In this document: positions 55,867 through 64,000 of the stretch, in pieces
How the letters are laid out: each line of letters opens with the position of its first letter
Position numbering within the stretch: the stretch's first letter is position 1
NCBI GenBank assembly: GCA_031261455.1
Contig: JAISJP010000007.1
Coordinates: 248,001-312,000 of the forward strand
DNA length: 64,000 bases
From: Propionibacteriaceae bacterium
GTDB taxonomy: Bacteria; Actinomycetota; Actinomycetes; Propionibacteriales; Propionibacteriaceae
Direction of reading: 5' to 3'
The notes under the pieces: generated by a model
What the model saw: the letters and a program-made list of their open reading frames with translations, nothing else
Told to the model about the DNA's origin: nothing
Database searches by the model: none
Translations under genes and position numbers: made by a program

Positions 55867-56700
55867 GTGAGCAAGATTCAGATCAAAACCGAGTCGCAGA
55901 TTCTCAAGATGCGCGCTGCTGGCCTAGTGGTCGCCGCCGGCCTAGACGCCATGTGCGCAGCTGTAACTCCCGGTATCACCACGGCGGAGATAGACGCCAT
56001 CGGACGCGACGTGTTGACCGCAAACGGAGCCAAATCAAACTTCTTGAACTACGGCACGCAGTGGGGCATCACCCCCTTCCCCGGCGTGGCCTGTGTGAGT
56101 CCCAACGAGGTGGTAGTCCACGGCATGCCAGGCGCGCGCGCGCTGCACGAGGGCGACATCGTCTCCATAGACTTCGGGGCCATCGTTGACGGCTGGCACG
56201 GCGACGCCGCCCGCACGGTCGCGGTAGGCACCACCACCCCGGAAGCCGAGTCCCTAATAGAAGTCACCCGCACCTCCCTCTGGGCAGGGGTCGCAGCCAT
56301 GTGGACTGGTGCCCAAGTCTCAGACATAGGTCATGAGATCGAGCAGTTTATCAAGACCCAAGGCCGCTACGGCATAGTCCGTGACGCCACCGGCCACGGC
56401 ATCGGCTCCAGAATGCACATGGACCCCGACGTGCCGAACTACGGCCACCCCGGCCGTGGCCCCAAACTGGTGCCCGGAATGACCCTAGCGGTAGAGCCAA
56501 TGGTCACTCTAGGTACGTGGCGCACCGCCGAGCTAGACGACGACTGGACCATGGTTACCACCGACAGCAGTTGGGCCGCCCACTGGGAGAACACCATAGC
56601 CATCTGCAAAGACGGCCTGTGGGTGCTAACCGAACCCGACGGCGGTGCCGCCGAGTTGGCTCGCCTAGACGTGCCGTTGGCCTCGTTGGCTACTCGCTAA
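55867..56700 (+). CDS. map: Methionine aminopeptidase, second copy
   Basis: 277 residues. M24A fold with no N-terminal extension, starting SKIQIKTESQILKMRAAGLVVA. Ligands: D in SIDFGAIVDG, D in GDAARTV, H in TGHGIGSRMHMDPDVPN, E in LAVEPMVTLG and E in HWENTIAI. It is the type usually found beside adk and secY, and here it is convergent with adk rather than co-directional. GTG start with TAAGAT (55855-55860) 6 nt upstream: leaderless. The stop overlaps the adk stop by 4 bp. One of two map genes in the window. Confidence 0.94.
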   Translation: MSKIQIKTESQILKMRAAGLVVAAGLDAMCAAVTPGITTAEIDAIGRDVLTANGAKSNFLNYGTQWGITPFPGVACVSPNEVVVHGMPGARALHEGDIVSIDFGAIVDGWHGDAARTVAVGTTTPEAESLIEVTRTSLWAGVAAMWTGAQVSDIGHEIEQFIKTQGRYGIVRDATGHGIGSRMHMDPDVPNYGHPGRGPKLVPGMTLAVEPMVTLGTWRTAELDDDWTMVTTDSSWAAHWENTIAICKDGLWVLTEPDGGAAELARLDVPLASLATR

Positions 56701-57260
56701 TCCGCGAGAACCGCTGAAATCCGGGCCTCAATCTCTGAGATGGCACCAACACCGTCAACGGAACGCACAATTCCGCGCTCAGCGTAGGCATCGATGACGG
56801 GCTTGGTCTGGTCCGTATAAACCTGGAGGCGTGCCTGCGCGGTCTCGCGGGAGTCATCGCTACGCCCCTCGATCTCGCCACGGCGCACCACGCGCTCGAC
56901 GAGCTCATCAAATGGTACGTCAATGGTTACGACCACATCGAGCTTCTCGCCTTGGCTCGACAGCAACACGTCGAGCGCAGCCACCTGAGAGAGTGTGCGC
57001 GGATAGCCGTCCAACAACCAGCCACCAACCACGTCAGGCTCGGAGAGACGCGCAGCGACGACAGCGTCGGTGAGCGCGTCGGGCACCAGTTGCCCGGAGG
57101 TTAGCAGCTCGGACACTTGCTGGCCGAGTTCGCTTCCGGACGCCACAGCGGCGCGGAAGATGTTTCCAGTTGATATAACGGGTATGCCGTACCGGTTAGC
57201 AATGGCTGCCGCTTGGGTACCTTTGCCAGAGCCGGGGGCACCCATGAGCAGTAATCTCAC
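56697..57260 (-). CDS. adk: Adenylate kinase, short-lid form
   Basis: 187 residues. P-loop GAPGSGKGTQ at 8-17, the AMP-binding STGNIFR and the DGYPRTLSQ segment are present. The lid is short (RVVRRGEIEGRSDDS) without a zinc-binding domain, as in other actinobacteria. It balances ATP, ADP and AMP. Start overlaps the secY stop (ATGA), so it is coupled to secY on the same strand. Confidence 0.97.
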   Translation of the reverse strand: MRLLLMGAPGSGKGTQAAAIANRYGIPVISTGNIFRAAVASGSELGQQVSELLTSGQLVPDALTDAVVAARLSEPDVVGGWLLDGYPRTLSQVAALDVLLSSQGEKLDVVVTIDVPFDELVERVVRRGEIEGRSDDSRETAQARLQVYTDQTKPVIDAYAERGIVRSVDGVGAISEIEARISAVLAD

Positions 57261-58582
57261 TTCAAAAAGCCCTCGTAGTTTCGTTGATGAAGCTGACTTT
57301 CGATCTGACGGACAGTGTCAAGACCAACGCCAACAATAATCAAAAGACTAGTACCTCCGAAGGGGAATTTGCTAGACGAGCCCAAAGATGCGAACGTTAC
57401 GGCCAGTGTCGGGATCAACGCGATGACGGCCAAGTACAGCGAACCGGGCGCGGTGAGCCGCGAGAGCACGTAGCCCAAGTAGTCTTCGGTGGGCTTGCCA
57501 GCGCGAATGCCGGGGATGAAGCCGCCGTACTTCTTCATGTTGTCGCTGATCTCAACAGGGTTGAAGGTGATAGCGACGTAGAAGAAGCAGAAGAAGATGA
57601 TGAGGGCGGAGAACGCCACATTGTAAACGGCCGGGGCTGCACCATTGCCAGCGGCAAGGTTGTCGCGGATCCACTGTGCTGCCGAGTCGTTGGGGCGGAA
57701 CAGCGCGTACAGGTATGGCAAGTAGAGGATCGACGACGCGAAGATGATCGGGATAACGCCGGACTGGTTTACCTTGATGGGGATGTAGGTGGTGGTGCCG
57801 CCGAGGAGGCGCTGACCAACCATACGCTTGGCGTACTGCACCGGGATGCGGCGCTGGGCGCGCTCCACGAAGATAACGCCAGCCATGACGAGGAAGCCGA
57901 CTGCCAGCACGATGGCGAACATGAACCAACCGCGGCTACCGGGCTGGTTGGCCTTGATGGACCACATGGACGTGGGGAACACGGCCACAATCTGGGTGAA
58001 GATCAGGATGGACATGCCGTTGCCGATGCCCCGGTCGGTGATGAGTTCACCGAGCCACATGATGACGGACGTGCCGGCCATCATGGTGAGGATCATGACG
58101 ATGATGGTGAACAGGCCGTCGTTGTAGACGACAGGCACGTTGCAGCCTTGGAACATGTTGCCGGACACTGCCAGCATGGTGAACGAGGTGGACTGCAGCA
58201 CTGCAAGCACAATGGTCAACCAGCGGGTGTACTTGGTGATCTGCTGTTGGCCGGAGCTACCTTCCTTCTTCAGGCTCTCCAGCCTAGGAATGACGACGGT
58301 GAGCAGTTGCAGGATGATCGACGAAGTGATGTAAGGCATGATACCCAACGCAAAGATCGTCAAGTTGAGCAGCGACCCACCGGAGAAGAGGTTGATCATG
58401 GCGTAGATGTTGCTGGACTCGCCGTCCTCAACGATGGCCGCGCACTCTTTGATGGCTGCCATATTGACTCCGGGGGCAGGAATGCTGGAACCGAGACGGA
58501 ACAACACCAATATCCCAACGGTGAACAGCAACTTCTTGCGCAGCTCCGGGCTGCGGAACACTTGCGAGAAAGCGCTTACCAT
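57257..58582 (-). CDS. secY: Protein translocase subunit SecY
   Basis: 441 residues with ten transmembrane spans. Start: MVSAFSQVFRSPELRKKLLFT, then FRLGSSIPAPGVN; plug-region and lateral-gate segments follow, and the cytosolic RRIPVQYAKRMVGQ loop is present. It forms the membrane channel for Sec export. ATG 58582 chosen, with AGAGAAGAGAG upstream; the frame is open to 58705, but that part lies next to a terminator and lacks similarity. A TAGACT box at 58681-58686 could be the promoter. The gene stands apart from the ribosomal operon it usually belongs to. Confidence 0.98.
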   Translation of the reverse strand: MVSAFSQVFRSPELRKKLLFTVGILVLFRLGSSIPAPGVNMAAIKECAAIVEDGESSNIYAMINLFSGGSLLNLTIFALGIMPYITSSIILQLLTVVIPRLESLKKEGSSGQQQITKYTRWLTIVLAVLQSTSFTMLAVSGNMFQGCNVPVVYNDGLFTIIVMILTMMAGTSVIMWLGELITDRGIGNGMSILIFTQIVAVFPTSMWSIKANQPGSRGWFMFAIVLAVGFLVMAGVIFVERAQRRIPVQYAKRMVGQRLLGGTTTYIPIKVNQSGVIPIIFASSILYLPYLYALFRPNDSAAQWIRDNLAAGNGAAPAVYNVAFSALIIFFCFFYVAITFNPVEISDNMKKYGGFIPGIRAGKPTEDYLGYVLSRLTAPGSLYLAVIALIPTLAVTFASLGSSSKFPFGGTSLLIIVGVGLDTVRQIESQLHQRNYEGFLK

Positions 58583-58689
58583 CTCTCTTCTCTCTTTGTC
58601 CTCTTGGCACCACTTTGACGTCCGTCTTTTTGGCACGCACAACGCGCCGCGCACGCAAACGCTCACACGGCAACTTAGAAAGTCTAGCA

Positions 58690-58731
58690 CGCAATGGCCC
58701 CGCACCTATCTAAAGATGCGGGGCCATTGCG
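58690..58731. terminator. Perfect 15-bp hairpin between peptide-binding gene and secY
   Basis: Arms CGCAATGGCCCCGCA (58690-58704) and TGCGGGGCCATTGCG (58717-58731), exact complements. It terminates the substrate-binding gene (58894-60588) on the minus strand. The gap 58583-58893 otherwise holds the secY leader and REP-like units. Confidence 0.85.
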
Positions 58732-58742
58732 CACGCTGCTAT

Positions 58743-58880
58743 GGATCCTGCGACTAAAGCGCAGGATGACGGGGTGAGGACCTCACAGGTCACCCGGACG
58801 AGAAAGGCGCTCCCGTCACCCGGACAAGCGAGAAACCCTCCCGTCATTCTGCGCCAGCGAAGCGCCGTCGCAGAATCCAT
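58743..58880. repeat. REP-like element, locus 2 (inverted pair)
   Basis: Unit 1 at 58743-58771, GGATCCTGCGAC..GCGCAGGATGACGG; unit 2 inverted at 58841-58880, CCGTCATTCTGCGC..CGTCGCAGAATCCATG. Between them are two CCGTCACCCGGAC-like copies. Lies just downstream of a peptide-binding protein gene, beyond its stop. Confidence 0.75.
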
Positions 58881-58893
58881 GCAATAGGCGAAC

Positions 58894-60588
58894 CTACTTG
58901 ACGTAGCCGACGTTCACCCAGGTGTACGGAACACGGCTCATGCCAAATGCACCGATGTTTGCCAGGGTGTCACGGACGCCGACGAGAGCCGGACGCTGAT
59001 ACAGCGGCAGGGTGTCAACACCCTCCCAGATCAGTTGGGCAGCCTCTTGGGCGTAACCAATACGCGTAGCCGGGTCAACCTCAACACCGATCTTGACAAC
59101 AAGAGCGTCCAGGTCAGGGTTGGTGAAGCTGCCGTAGTTGGAGTCGGATCCGGTGCCGTAGATCTGACCAATGTTGATCAGCGGGAACGCAGAGCCGATC
59201 CACGCGAACGCGATGATGTCGAAGTCGCCACTGGACAGAATGCCAGGCCACTCACTGTTGACGTCAACGGTACGAGCGACCAAATCGACGCCGATCTCCT
59301 TGAGTTGAGCCTGCGCCTGCAGGAACTCGTTCTCGGAGGCCGCAACGCCGGTGAGCACCGCGAAACGCAGGGTCAGCTTGGTGCCGTCCTTGGCGTAGAA
59401 GCCATCAGCACCCAACGCCCAACCAGCGCCTTCCAGCTTGGCCTTTGCGCCAGCTTGGTCGTAGTCGATGCCGGTCTTGGCACCAAGGTCTACGTAGCCG
59501 TTCTGGCCGGGCATGAAGATGTTGTTGTTCAACGGCGACGGATCGACCGGCAGACCAGCAAGGTCAGACTCGGTGATGGCTGCACGGTCAAGACCCATGG
59601 CGATGGCCTGGCGAACGTTGAGGTCGCTCAGGATCGGAGTAACGGTGTTGAACGTGAAGTGACGCCAGTTGGCGCTGCGGGACTCTCGCACCACCGAGTT
59701 GACGGCGGCCTTTGCCTGCTGATAGCCATCGGCGTTGGCACCGATGTCGTAGAAGTCGATCTCCTGATTGGCGAACGCCTGTGCCTGCTGGTCGGTGGTG
59801 ACGAGCTTCCAGATGATCTTGTCAAGCTTCGGGGTAGCGCCCCACCACTTGTCGTTGCGCACCTGCGTGATGGTGCCGGTGGCATCGTCGATGGACTCAA
59901 TCTTGAACGGACCGGAGAACCACTCAGTGTTGAAGGTGGCCCAGCCGTCGTTGAAGGTAGCCGCATCGACGGCACCTTCCTTGGGCAATGGGCCGCTCTG
60001 AACGAGGCCAATCCAGTCCGGGTAGGTGGACTTGAACGTAAAGATAACCTCTTGGGCGTTTGCGCCCTGCTTCACAGACTCGATGTCGCTCCAGCCATCG
60101 GTGGTGGCCGGGGTGAACGTCTTGTCCGCGCCGCTCATGGCAGCAACTGTGGCGATCCAGTCTTCGGCGTCAATCTGACGACCGGAGTTCCAGATAGCCT
60201 TCGGGTTCAACTTGAGCGTCAAGGTCATCTTGCCATCCGTGATCACGGTGTCCGCCGAGTCGAGATAGTTCTCGTCGAGCGTAGGGTTAGCGCCACCGTC
60301 AAACAGATAGTACGTGGGGGCGATAGGTGCCTCAAGCTGAATAACCTGATAGTCGTTGCCTGCGGCACTGAACGTGTTGAAGGTGCCAACCTTGGTGTGG
60401 TACGGCATCGTGAGCGTGCCGCCGTCTTTCACGCCGTCGTAGGGCGTCGCGTTGACATCCCATCCGTCAGCGGGGACGACGATTGTGTCGGGGCCTTTTT
60501 CATCGTCGGCGTCGTCGTTGGCGCAGCCGGTGAACAAAAGACCGAGGGACAGCGCACCGGCAACCACCGGCAGAAAACGCTTGTTCAT
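58894..60588 (-). CDS. Peptide ABC transporter substrate-binding lipoprotein (copy 2)
   Basis: 564 residues. Lipoprotein signal with lipobox LFTGC at about 18-22 (cysteine acylated), then a Asp/Glu-rich linker (NDDADDEKG). SBP_5/OppA-type fold: LTLKLNPKAIWNSGRQIDAEDWIA and NVRQAIAMGLDRAAI. It shares length and most of its sequence with the gene at 60897-62591, so they are recent tandem duplicates. AAGGAGAGAG precedes the ATG. Between the two copies there is a terminator and a parS-like region, so this copy probably has its own promoter. Ligand unknown, probably oligopeptides. Confidence 0.93.
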   Translation of the reverse strand: MNKRFLPVVAGALSLGLLFTGCANDDADDEKGPDTIVVPADGWDVNATPYDGVKDGGTLTMPYHTKVGTFNTFSAAGNDYQVIQLEAPIAPTYYLFDGGANPTLDENYLDSADTVITDGKMTLTLKLNPKAIWNSGRQIDAEDWIATVAAMSGADKTFTPATTDGWSDIESVKQGANAQEVIFTFKSTYPDWIGLVQSGPLPKEGAVDAATFNDGWATFNTEWFSGPFKIESIDDATGTITQVRNDKWWGATPKLDKIIWKLVTTDQQAQAFANQEIDFYDIGANADGYQQAKAAVNSVVRESRSANWRHFTFNTVTPILSDLNVRQAIAMGLDRAAITESDLAGLPVDPSPLNNNIFMPGQNGYVDLGAKTGIDYDQAGAKAKLEGAGWALGADGFYAKDGTKLTLRFAVLTGVAASENEFLQAQAQLKEIGVDLVARTVDVNSEWPGILSSGDFDIIAFAWIGSAFPLINIGQIYGTGSDSNYGSFTNPDLDALVVKIGVEVDPATRIGYAQEAAQLIWEGVDTLPLYQRPALVGVRDTLANIGAFGMSRVPYTWVNVGYVK

Positions 60589-60756
60589 CTCTCTCCTTAT
60601 TTCTTGATTTCGTGTCTGGTCACATAACTTGCTAGCTACAGTCGGTAGGTAACCAGATAGCCGACAGCCTAGATGACGTGGAGAGTAGGCCCGCCCCGAA
60701 AGGCCACATTGTGGTCGTGTTTGTGGGGAAGACTGCGCGACGGAGTGGATCGTACC

Positions 60757-60790
60757 GTTTCATGTGAAACCACATGAAACATCGTGAAAC
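60757..60790. promoter_or_regulatory. Near-parS palindrome with two extra half-sites
   Basis: GTTTCATGTGAAAC (60757-60770) differs from the ParB core GTTTCACGTGAAAC at one base. It is followed by two more TGAAAC half-sites, so TGAAAC recurs at 60765, 60775 and 60785, exactly 10 bp apart. An inverted repeat GTTTCATGTG/CACATGAAAC overlaps. Located between the two peptide-binding genes in the 308-bp gap 60589-60896. Confidence 0.45.
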
Positions 60791-60796
60791 AAAAGA

Positions 60797-60832
60797 CGAG
60801 GCCCCGCACAGCTTTCACTGTACGGGGCCTCG
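60797..60832 (-). terminator. Terminator after peptide-binding gene copy 1
   Basis: CGAGGCCCCG (60797-60806) pairs with CGGGGCCTCG (60823-60832), extended by ACAG/CTGT. On the minus strand the stem is followed by TCTTTTGTTT. Lies 64 bp after the stop of the upstream copy. Confidence 0.9.
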
Positions 60833-60855
60833 CGCTACTTAGACTCTCTCCGCTC

Positions 60856-60886
60856 TGGATGCCGCGACGACGCGCAGCATCACGGA
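60856..60886. repeat. REP-like element, locus 3 (single diverged unit)
   Basis: TGGATGCCGCGACGACGCGC followed by AGCATCACGGA. Aligns with the units at 50205 and 58743 with about three changes. Placed directly after the stop of a peptide-binding gene, as locus 2 is. Confidence 0.55.
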
Positions 60887-60896
60887 AGAGGAGGGG

Positions 60897-62591
60897 TTAC
60901 TTGACGTAGCCGACGTTCACCCAGGTGTACGGGTTGCGGGCCATGCCAAACGCGCCGATGTTCGCGAGGGTGTCGCGGACACCAGCGAGCTGCGGACGCT
61001 GATACAGCGGCAGCGTCATAACGCCATTCCAGATCTCTTCAGCAGCCTGCTGAGCGAAAGCCTTGCGGGCAGCCGCATCAACCTCAACGTCCATCTTGGC
61101 GATGATACCGTCAAGCGTGGGGTTGGACAGGCGGCTGAAGTTGGAGTCGGAACCGGTGCCGTAGATCTGGCCGATGTTGGCCAGCGGGAACGTGGTGCCC
61201 ATCCACGAGAATGCGATGATGTCGAAGTCACCACTGTCGAGGATGCCAGGCCACTCGCTGTTAACATCAACCGGACGTGCGACTAGGTCGACGCCGATCT
61301 CCTTCAACTGAGCCTGCGCCTGCAGGAACTCGTTCTCAGAAGCGGCAACGCCGGTGAGGATCGCGAAACGAACCGCCAACTTGGCGCCGTCCTTGGCGTA
61401 GAAACCGTCCTCACCAAGCACCCAACCAGCAGCCTCCAGCTTGGTCTTTGCACCAGCTTGATCGTACTCAATTCCAGTCTTTGCACCGAGGTCGACGTAG
61501 CCGTCCTGGCCCGGGGTGTAGATGTTGTTGTTCAACGGAGTCGGGTCGATCGGCAGACCGGCCAAGTCAGACTCTGCGATTGCTGCACGGTCAAGACCCA
61601 TAGCGATGGCCTGACGAACATTGACATCGCTCAGCACGGCCGAGGAGGAGTTGAACGTGAAGTGACGCCAGTTCGGACCACGAGACTCACGCACCACTGA
61701 GTTGATGGCGCCCTTGGCCTGCAGATAGCCGTCAGCGTTTGCACCGATGTCGTAGAAGTCGATCTCCTGATTGGCGAAGGCCTGCGCGCGCTGCTCTTCC
61801 AGCACTAGCTTCCAGATGATCTTGTCAAGCTTGGGCTTGGGGCCCCACCACTTGTCGTTGGGCACCTGAGTGATGGTGCCGGACGAGGCATCGATGGAGT
61901 CAATCTTGAACGGGCCGGTGAACCAGTCGTTGTTGAACGTGGCCCAGCCGTTGTTGAACGCCTCAGGGGTCTCGCAGCCTTCCTTGGGGAGCGGGCCGCC
62001 GCCAATGATCGCGATCCAGTCCGGATAGGTGGACTTGAACGTGAAGATGACCTCTTGCGCGTTGGCACCTTGCTCGACGGACTCGATCTGGTTCCAGCCA
62101 TCGGAGCTGGCCGGGGTAAAGGCCTCGTTCTCGCCGTTCATAGCGGCGACGGTGGCGATCCAGTCGTTGGCGTCAATCTGGCGACCGGAGTTCCAGATAG
62201 CCTTCGGGTTCATCTTGATAGTCAGCACCATCTTGCCATCGGTGATGACGGCATCGGCGGACTCAAGAAAATTCTCGTCCAGCGTGGCGTTGCCGCCACC
62301 ATCGAACAGGTAGAACGTTGAACTGATGGGTGCCTCCAGCATCGACCACTCGTAGTCGTTGCCTGTAGCGCTCCACACGTTGAACGTGTCGATCTTAGAA
62401 CCGTAGGCCATGGTGATGGTGCCGCCATCCTTGACGGAATCATACGGTGTTACGTTGACATCCCAACCGTCTGCGGGGACGACAATGGTGTCGGGGCCCT
62501 TCTCATCGTCTGCGTCATCGCTGGCGCAGCCGGTGAACAGTAGGCCGAGGGAGAGCGCGCCGGCGACTACCGGCAGAAAACGCTTGTTCAT
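60897..62591 (-). CDS. Peptide ABC transporter substrate-binding lipoprotein (copy 1)
   Basis: 564 residues. Same lipobox (LFTGC) and the same SBP_5 layout as the copy at 58894-60588, with scattered substitutions, for example in the region SVEQGANAQEVIFTFKS and in the ligand-facing central part. Both keep NVRQAIAMGLDRAAI and IDFYDIGANADG. AGGAGTGAG precedes the ATG. It lies directly downstream of the fused ATPase gene, so it is likely the binding protein of that transporter; the permease genes would be further upstream, outside the window. The duplication period is 2003 bp. Confidence 0.93.
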   Translation of the reverse strand: MNKRFLPVVAGALSLGLLFTGCASDDADDEKGPDTIVVPADGWDVNVTPYDSVKDGGTITMAYGSKIDTFNVWSATGNDYEWSMLEAPISSTFYLFDGGGNATLDENFLESADAVITDGKMVLTIKMNPKAIWNSGRQIDANDWIATVAAMNGENEAFTPASSDGWNQIESVEQGANAQEVIFTFKSTYPDWIAIIGGGPLPKEGCETPEAFNNGWATFNNDWFTGPFKIDSIDASSGTITQVPNDKWWGPKPKLDKIIWKLVLEEQRAQAFANQEIDFYDIGANADGYLQAKGAINSVVRESRGPNWRHFTFNSSSAVLSDVNVRQAIAMGLDRAAIAESDLAGLPIDPTPLNNNIYTPGQDGYVDLGAKTGIEYDQAGAKTKLEAAGWVLGEDGFYAKDGAKLAVRFAILTGVAASENEFLQAQAQLKEIGVDLVARPVDVNSEWPGILDSGDFDIIAFSWMGTTFPLANIGQIYGTGSDSNFSRLSNPTLDGIIAKMDVEVDAAARKAFAQQAAEEIWNGVMTLPLYQRPQLAGVRDTLANIGAFGMARNPYTWVNVGYVK

Positions 62592-62760
62592 CTCACTCCT
62601 TCTTTCCTTTTTGCTAATGACGCCCTACTCGCTTACCCGAGGTGAGGATGCCCAAGTAGGCAGCGCACATTGATGCAGCCGCCCGAGGTGGGGCTTAGAC
62701 GAGAGCGAAAGAACGCACATATGTCTCCATGCTGCCACAAACCGTTCTGACAAGCAATAA

Positions 62761-62790
62761 TGCTGAGAGAGCCATAAGAGATTCTCAGCA
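62761..62790 (-). terminator. Terminator after the transporter ATPase gene
   Basis: TGCTGAGA (62761-62768) and TCTCAGCA (62783-62790) form an 8-bp stem; on the minus strand the tail is TTATT. It follows the ATPase stop by 19 bp, so copy 1 of the binding protein probably has a separate promoter in 62592-62760. Confidence 0.65.
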
Positions 62791-62809
62791 ACTGACCGGC
62801 TGGCTGACG

Positions 62810-64000
62810 CTAGATGACGCGGAGAACCTCAGGATAGTGGCACGCCACGTTGTGATCAGCACCGGCAACACTGAGCTCAGGAGGAACGCCAACGCAGCGC
62901 GCCTGAGAATCGGCGTCGAGAGACAAGAACTTGGGGCAGCGGGTGCGGAACTTGCAGCCACTCGGCGGGTCGGCGGGGCTGGGCATGTCACCCGTGAGCA
63001 CCACGCGCTGGCGTTCGCGCTCCACCTTCGGGTCCGGGATGGGGATGGCCGACAGCAGCGCCTGCGTGTAGGGGTGCAGTGGGTGTTCATACACGTCCTC
63101 CACGTCGCCGATCTCGACGATGTTGCCGAGGTACATCACGGCCACGCGGTCGCAGATGTGCCGAATGACGGCCAAGTCGTGCGCCACCAGCAGGTACGAC
63201 AAGCCCAACTCCTGCTGCAACTGCTCCAGCAGATTGATGACGCCCGCCTGAATGGACACGTCGAGCGCGGACACCGGCTCGTCAAGCACCAGAATGCGCG
63301 GGTTGAGCGCTAGCGCGCGGGCGATGCCGATGCGCTGCCGCTGGCCACCGGAGAAGTGCTGTGGGTAGCGGTCCGCGTGATCGGCCTGGAGGCCCACGAT
63401 CTTGAGAAGCTCAAACACACGCTCCTCGATGGCAGCCTTGTCCCAGCCAAAAGCGCCCAGCGGCTCGGCGATGATGTCAAACACGGGGAGCCGAGGGTCG
63501 AGAGCAGCCATCGGGTCTTGGAAAACCACCTGAATGTCTTTGCGCAGGCTGCGGCGAGCGTTGCGTGACAGTTGCGCGGTGTCGTTCCCGAGCACGACGA
63601 TGCGACCTTGCGTGGGCTTCATCAGCTCAAGGATCTCCAGCAGGGTGGTGGACTTGCCCGAACCGGACTCCCCCACTAGGCCCAGCGTCTCGCCGGCGCG
63701 TAGGTCTAGATCGATGCCATCGACCGCCTTGACCACACCCGCCTGACGGCGGTAGATCGCGCCCTTCAGCAGCGGGAAGTGTTTGTGCAGGTTCTTGATG
63801 TCCAGCACGGTGTCGCGCTCGTCGCGAGGCAAGGTTGTCAGCTCGTTGCGCCGCACGACGGGCACCTCAAAGATGTCACCGTGGCTCAACCCTTTGGTCT
63901 CCTCCAAGCGCCAGCAGGCCGACAGATGCCCCGCTTGCGTCTCACCTGTGGCGGTTAGCTCCGGTTCGCTCTCGTGACATTTGTCGATCGCCATGGGGCA
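62810..64000 (-). CDS. Fused dipeptide/oligopeptide ABC transporter ATPase (C-terminal part, partial)
   Basis: The visible 396 residues contain a complete DppF/OppF-type ATPase: Walker A GESGSGKSTT, ABC signature FSGGQRQRIGIARAL, Walker B ILVLDEPVSALD, and a C-terminal oligopeptide-type Cys region (CKFRTRCPKFLS). In front of it, the first about 40 residues (CPMAIDKCHESEPELTATG, GHLSACWRLEE) look like the C-terminal Cys-rich tail of a DppD/OppD ATPase. The reading frame stays open to the last base (CP before MAIDKC). I conclude it is a single-chain DppD-DppF fusion cut by the window edge. It powers peptide import. Confidence 0.9.
   Translation of the reverse strand, partial: CPMAIDKCHESEPELTATGETQAGHLSACWRLEETKGLSHGDIFEVPVVRRNELTTLPRDERDTVLDIKNLHKHFPLLKGAIYRRQAGVVKAVDGIDLDLRAGETLGLVGESGSGKSTTLLEILELMKPTQGRIVVLGNDTAQLSRNARRSLRKDIQVVFQDPMAALDPRLPVFDIIAEPLGAFGWDKAAIEERVFELLKIVGLQADHADRYPQHFSGGQRQRIGIARALALNPRILVLDEPVSALDVSIQAGVINLLEQLQQELGLSYLLVAHDLAVIRHICDRVAVMYLGNIVEIGDVEDVYEHPLHPYTQALLSAIPIPDPKVERERQRVVLTGDMPSPADPPSGCKFRTRCPKFLSLDADSQARCVGVPPELSVAGADHNVACHYPEVLRVI

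Noticed and set aside
57284..60627. Plus-strand open frames opposite secY and peptide-binding gene copy 2
   Set aside because: Shadows of confidently identified minus-strand genes.
60757..60790. TGAAAC repeats considered as a CRISPR remnant
   Set aside because: The 10-bp period is too short; a protein-binding site is more plausible.

Overview
The window is chromosomal DNA from an actinobacterium (Actinomycetota). Evidence: a glnA1 tail, glnE and glnA2 grouped as in other actinobacteria; an actinobacterial-style rpoB/rpoC pair; a methionine aminopeptidase with the actinobacterial N-terminal extension; a hemolysin III/short Z-prenyl transferase divergent pair like Rv1085c-Rv1086; DUF2510, DUF1707, DUF3467 and MurT-type proteins; and many genes with a TANNNT box 6-7 nt before a GTG/ATG (leaderless transcription). 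By eye the DNA is moderately GC-rich. Two LPxTG wall-anchored surface proteins, a large autolysin and tandem peptide-binding lipoproteins suggest a host- or surface-associated organism, perhaps near Actinomycetaceae. That last placement is a guess.

Layout. 1-11 kb: nitrogen control (end of glnA1, glnE, glnA2) interleaved with NAD synthase, a sterol-carrier-like protein and a two-enzyme autolysin. 11-19 kb: DUF2510 protein, map, a membrane protein, RNase P RNA, the pncB-pncA NAD salvage pair (which with nadE makes NAD from nicotinamide/nicotinate), a zinc-ribbon coiled-coil protein, a histidine phosphatase and an aminopeptidase P. 19-23 kb: an LPNTG beta-helix surface protein convergent with a GT39-like membrane glycosyltransferase. 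23-30 kb: mrp, then purE-PH protein-birA on the minus strand, DUF937, maf, hemolysin III and a cis-prenyltransferase. 29.7-40 kb: rpoC, rpoB, an ATP-grasp gene, rplL, rplJ and an L10-type leader with attenuator. 40.2-50 kb: one giant gene for a 3235-residue LPNTG adhesin with Ig-like repeats. 50-58.6 kb: corA, DUF1707, DUF3467, an EctB-like aminotransferase, a MurT/GatD-like pair, a second map, adk and secY. 58.7-64 kb: REP-like repeats, two tandem peptide-binding lipoproteins and the C-terminal part of a fused double-ATPase peptide transporter that runs off the window.

The most interesting points are: (i) a MurT/GatD-like pair whose amidotransferase has lost both the catalytic Cys and His, next to a diaminobutyrate-type aminotransferase; (ii) fully overlapping divergent -10 boxes giving two leaderless start codons 19 bp apart (glnE and a sterol carrier gene); (iii) short diverged copies of the 3' ends of map and corA lying just downstream of the intact genes, as if those genes had been displaced in place by homologues; (iv) perfect operator-like palindromes, two in a convergent gene gap and one over the hemolysin III promoter; (v) a near-parS site; (vi) a dispersed REP-like repeat family; (vii) the repeat structure of the giant adhesin. 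I recognised no tRNA, CRISPR array, insertion sequence or prophage.
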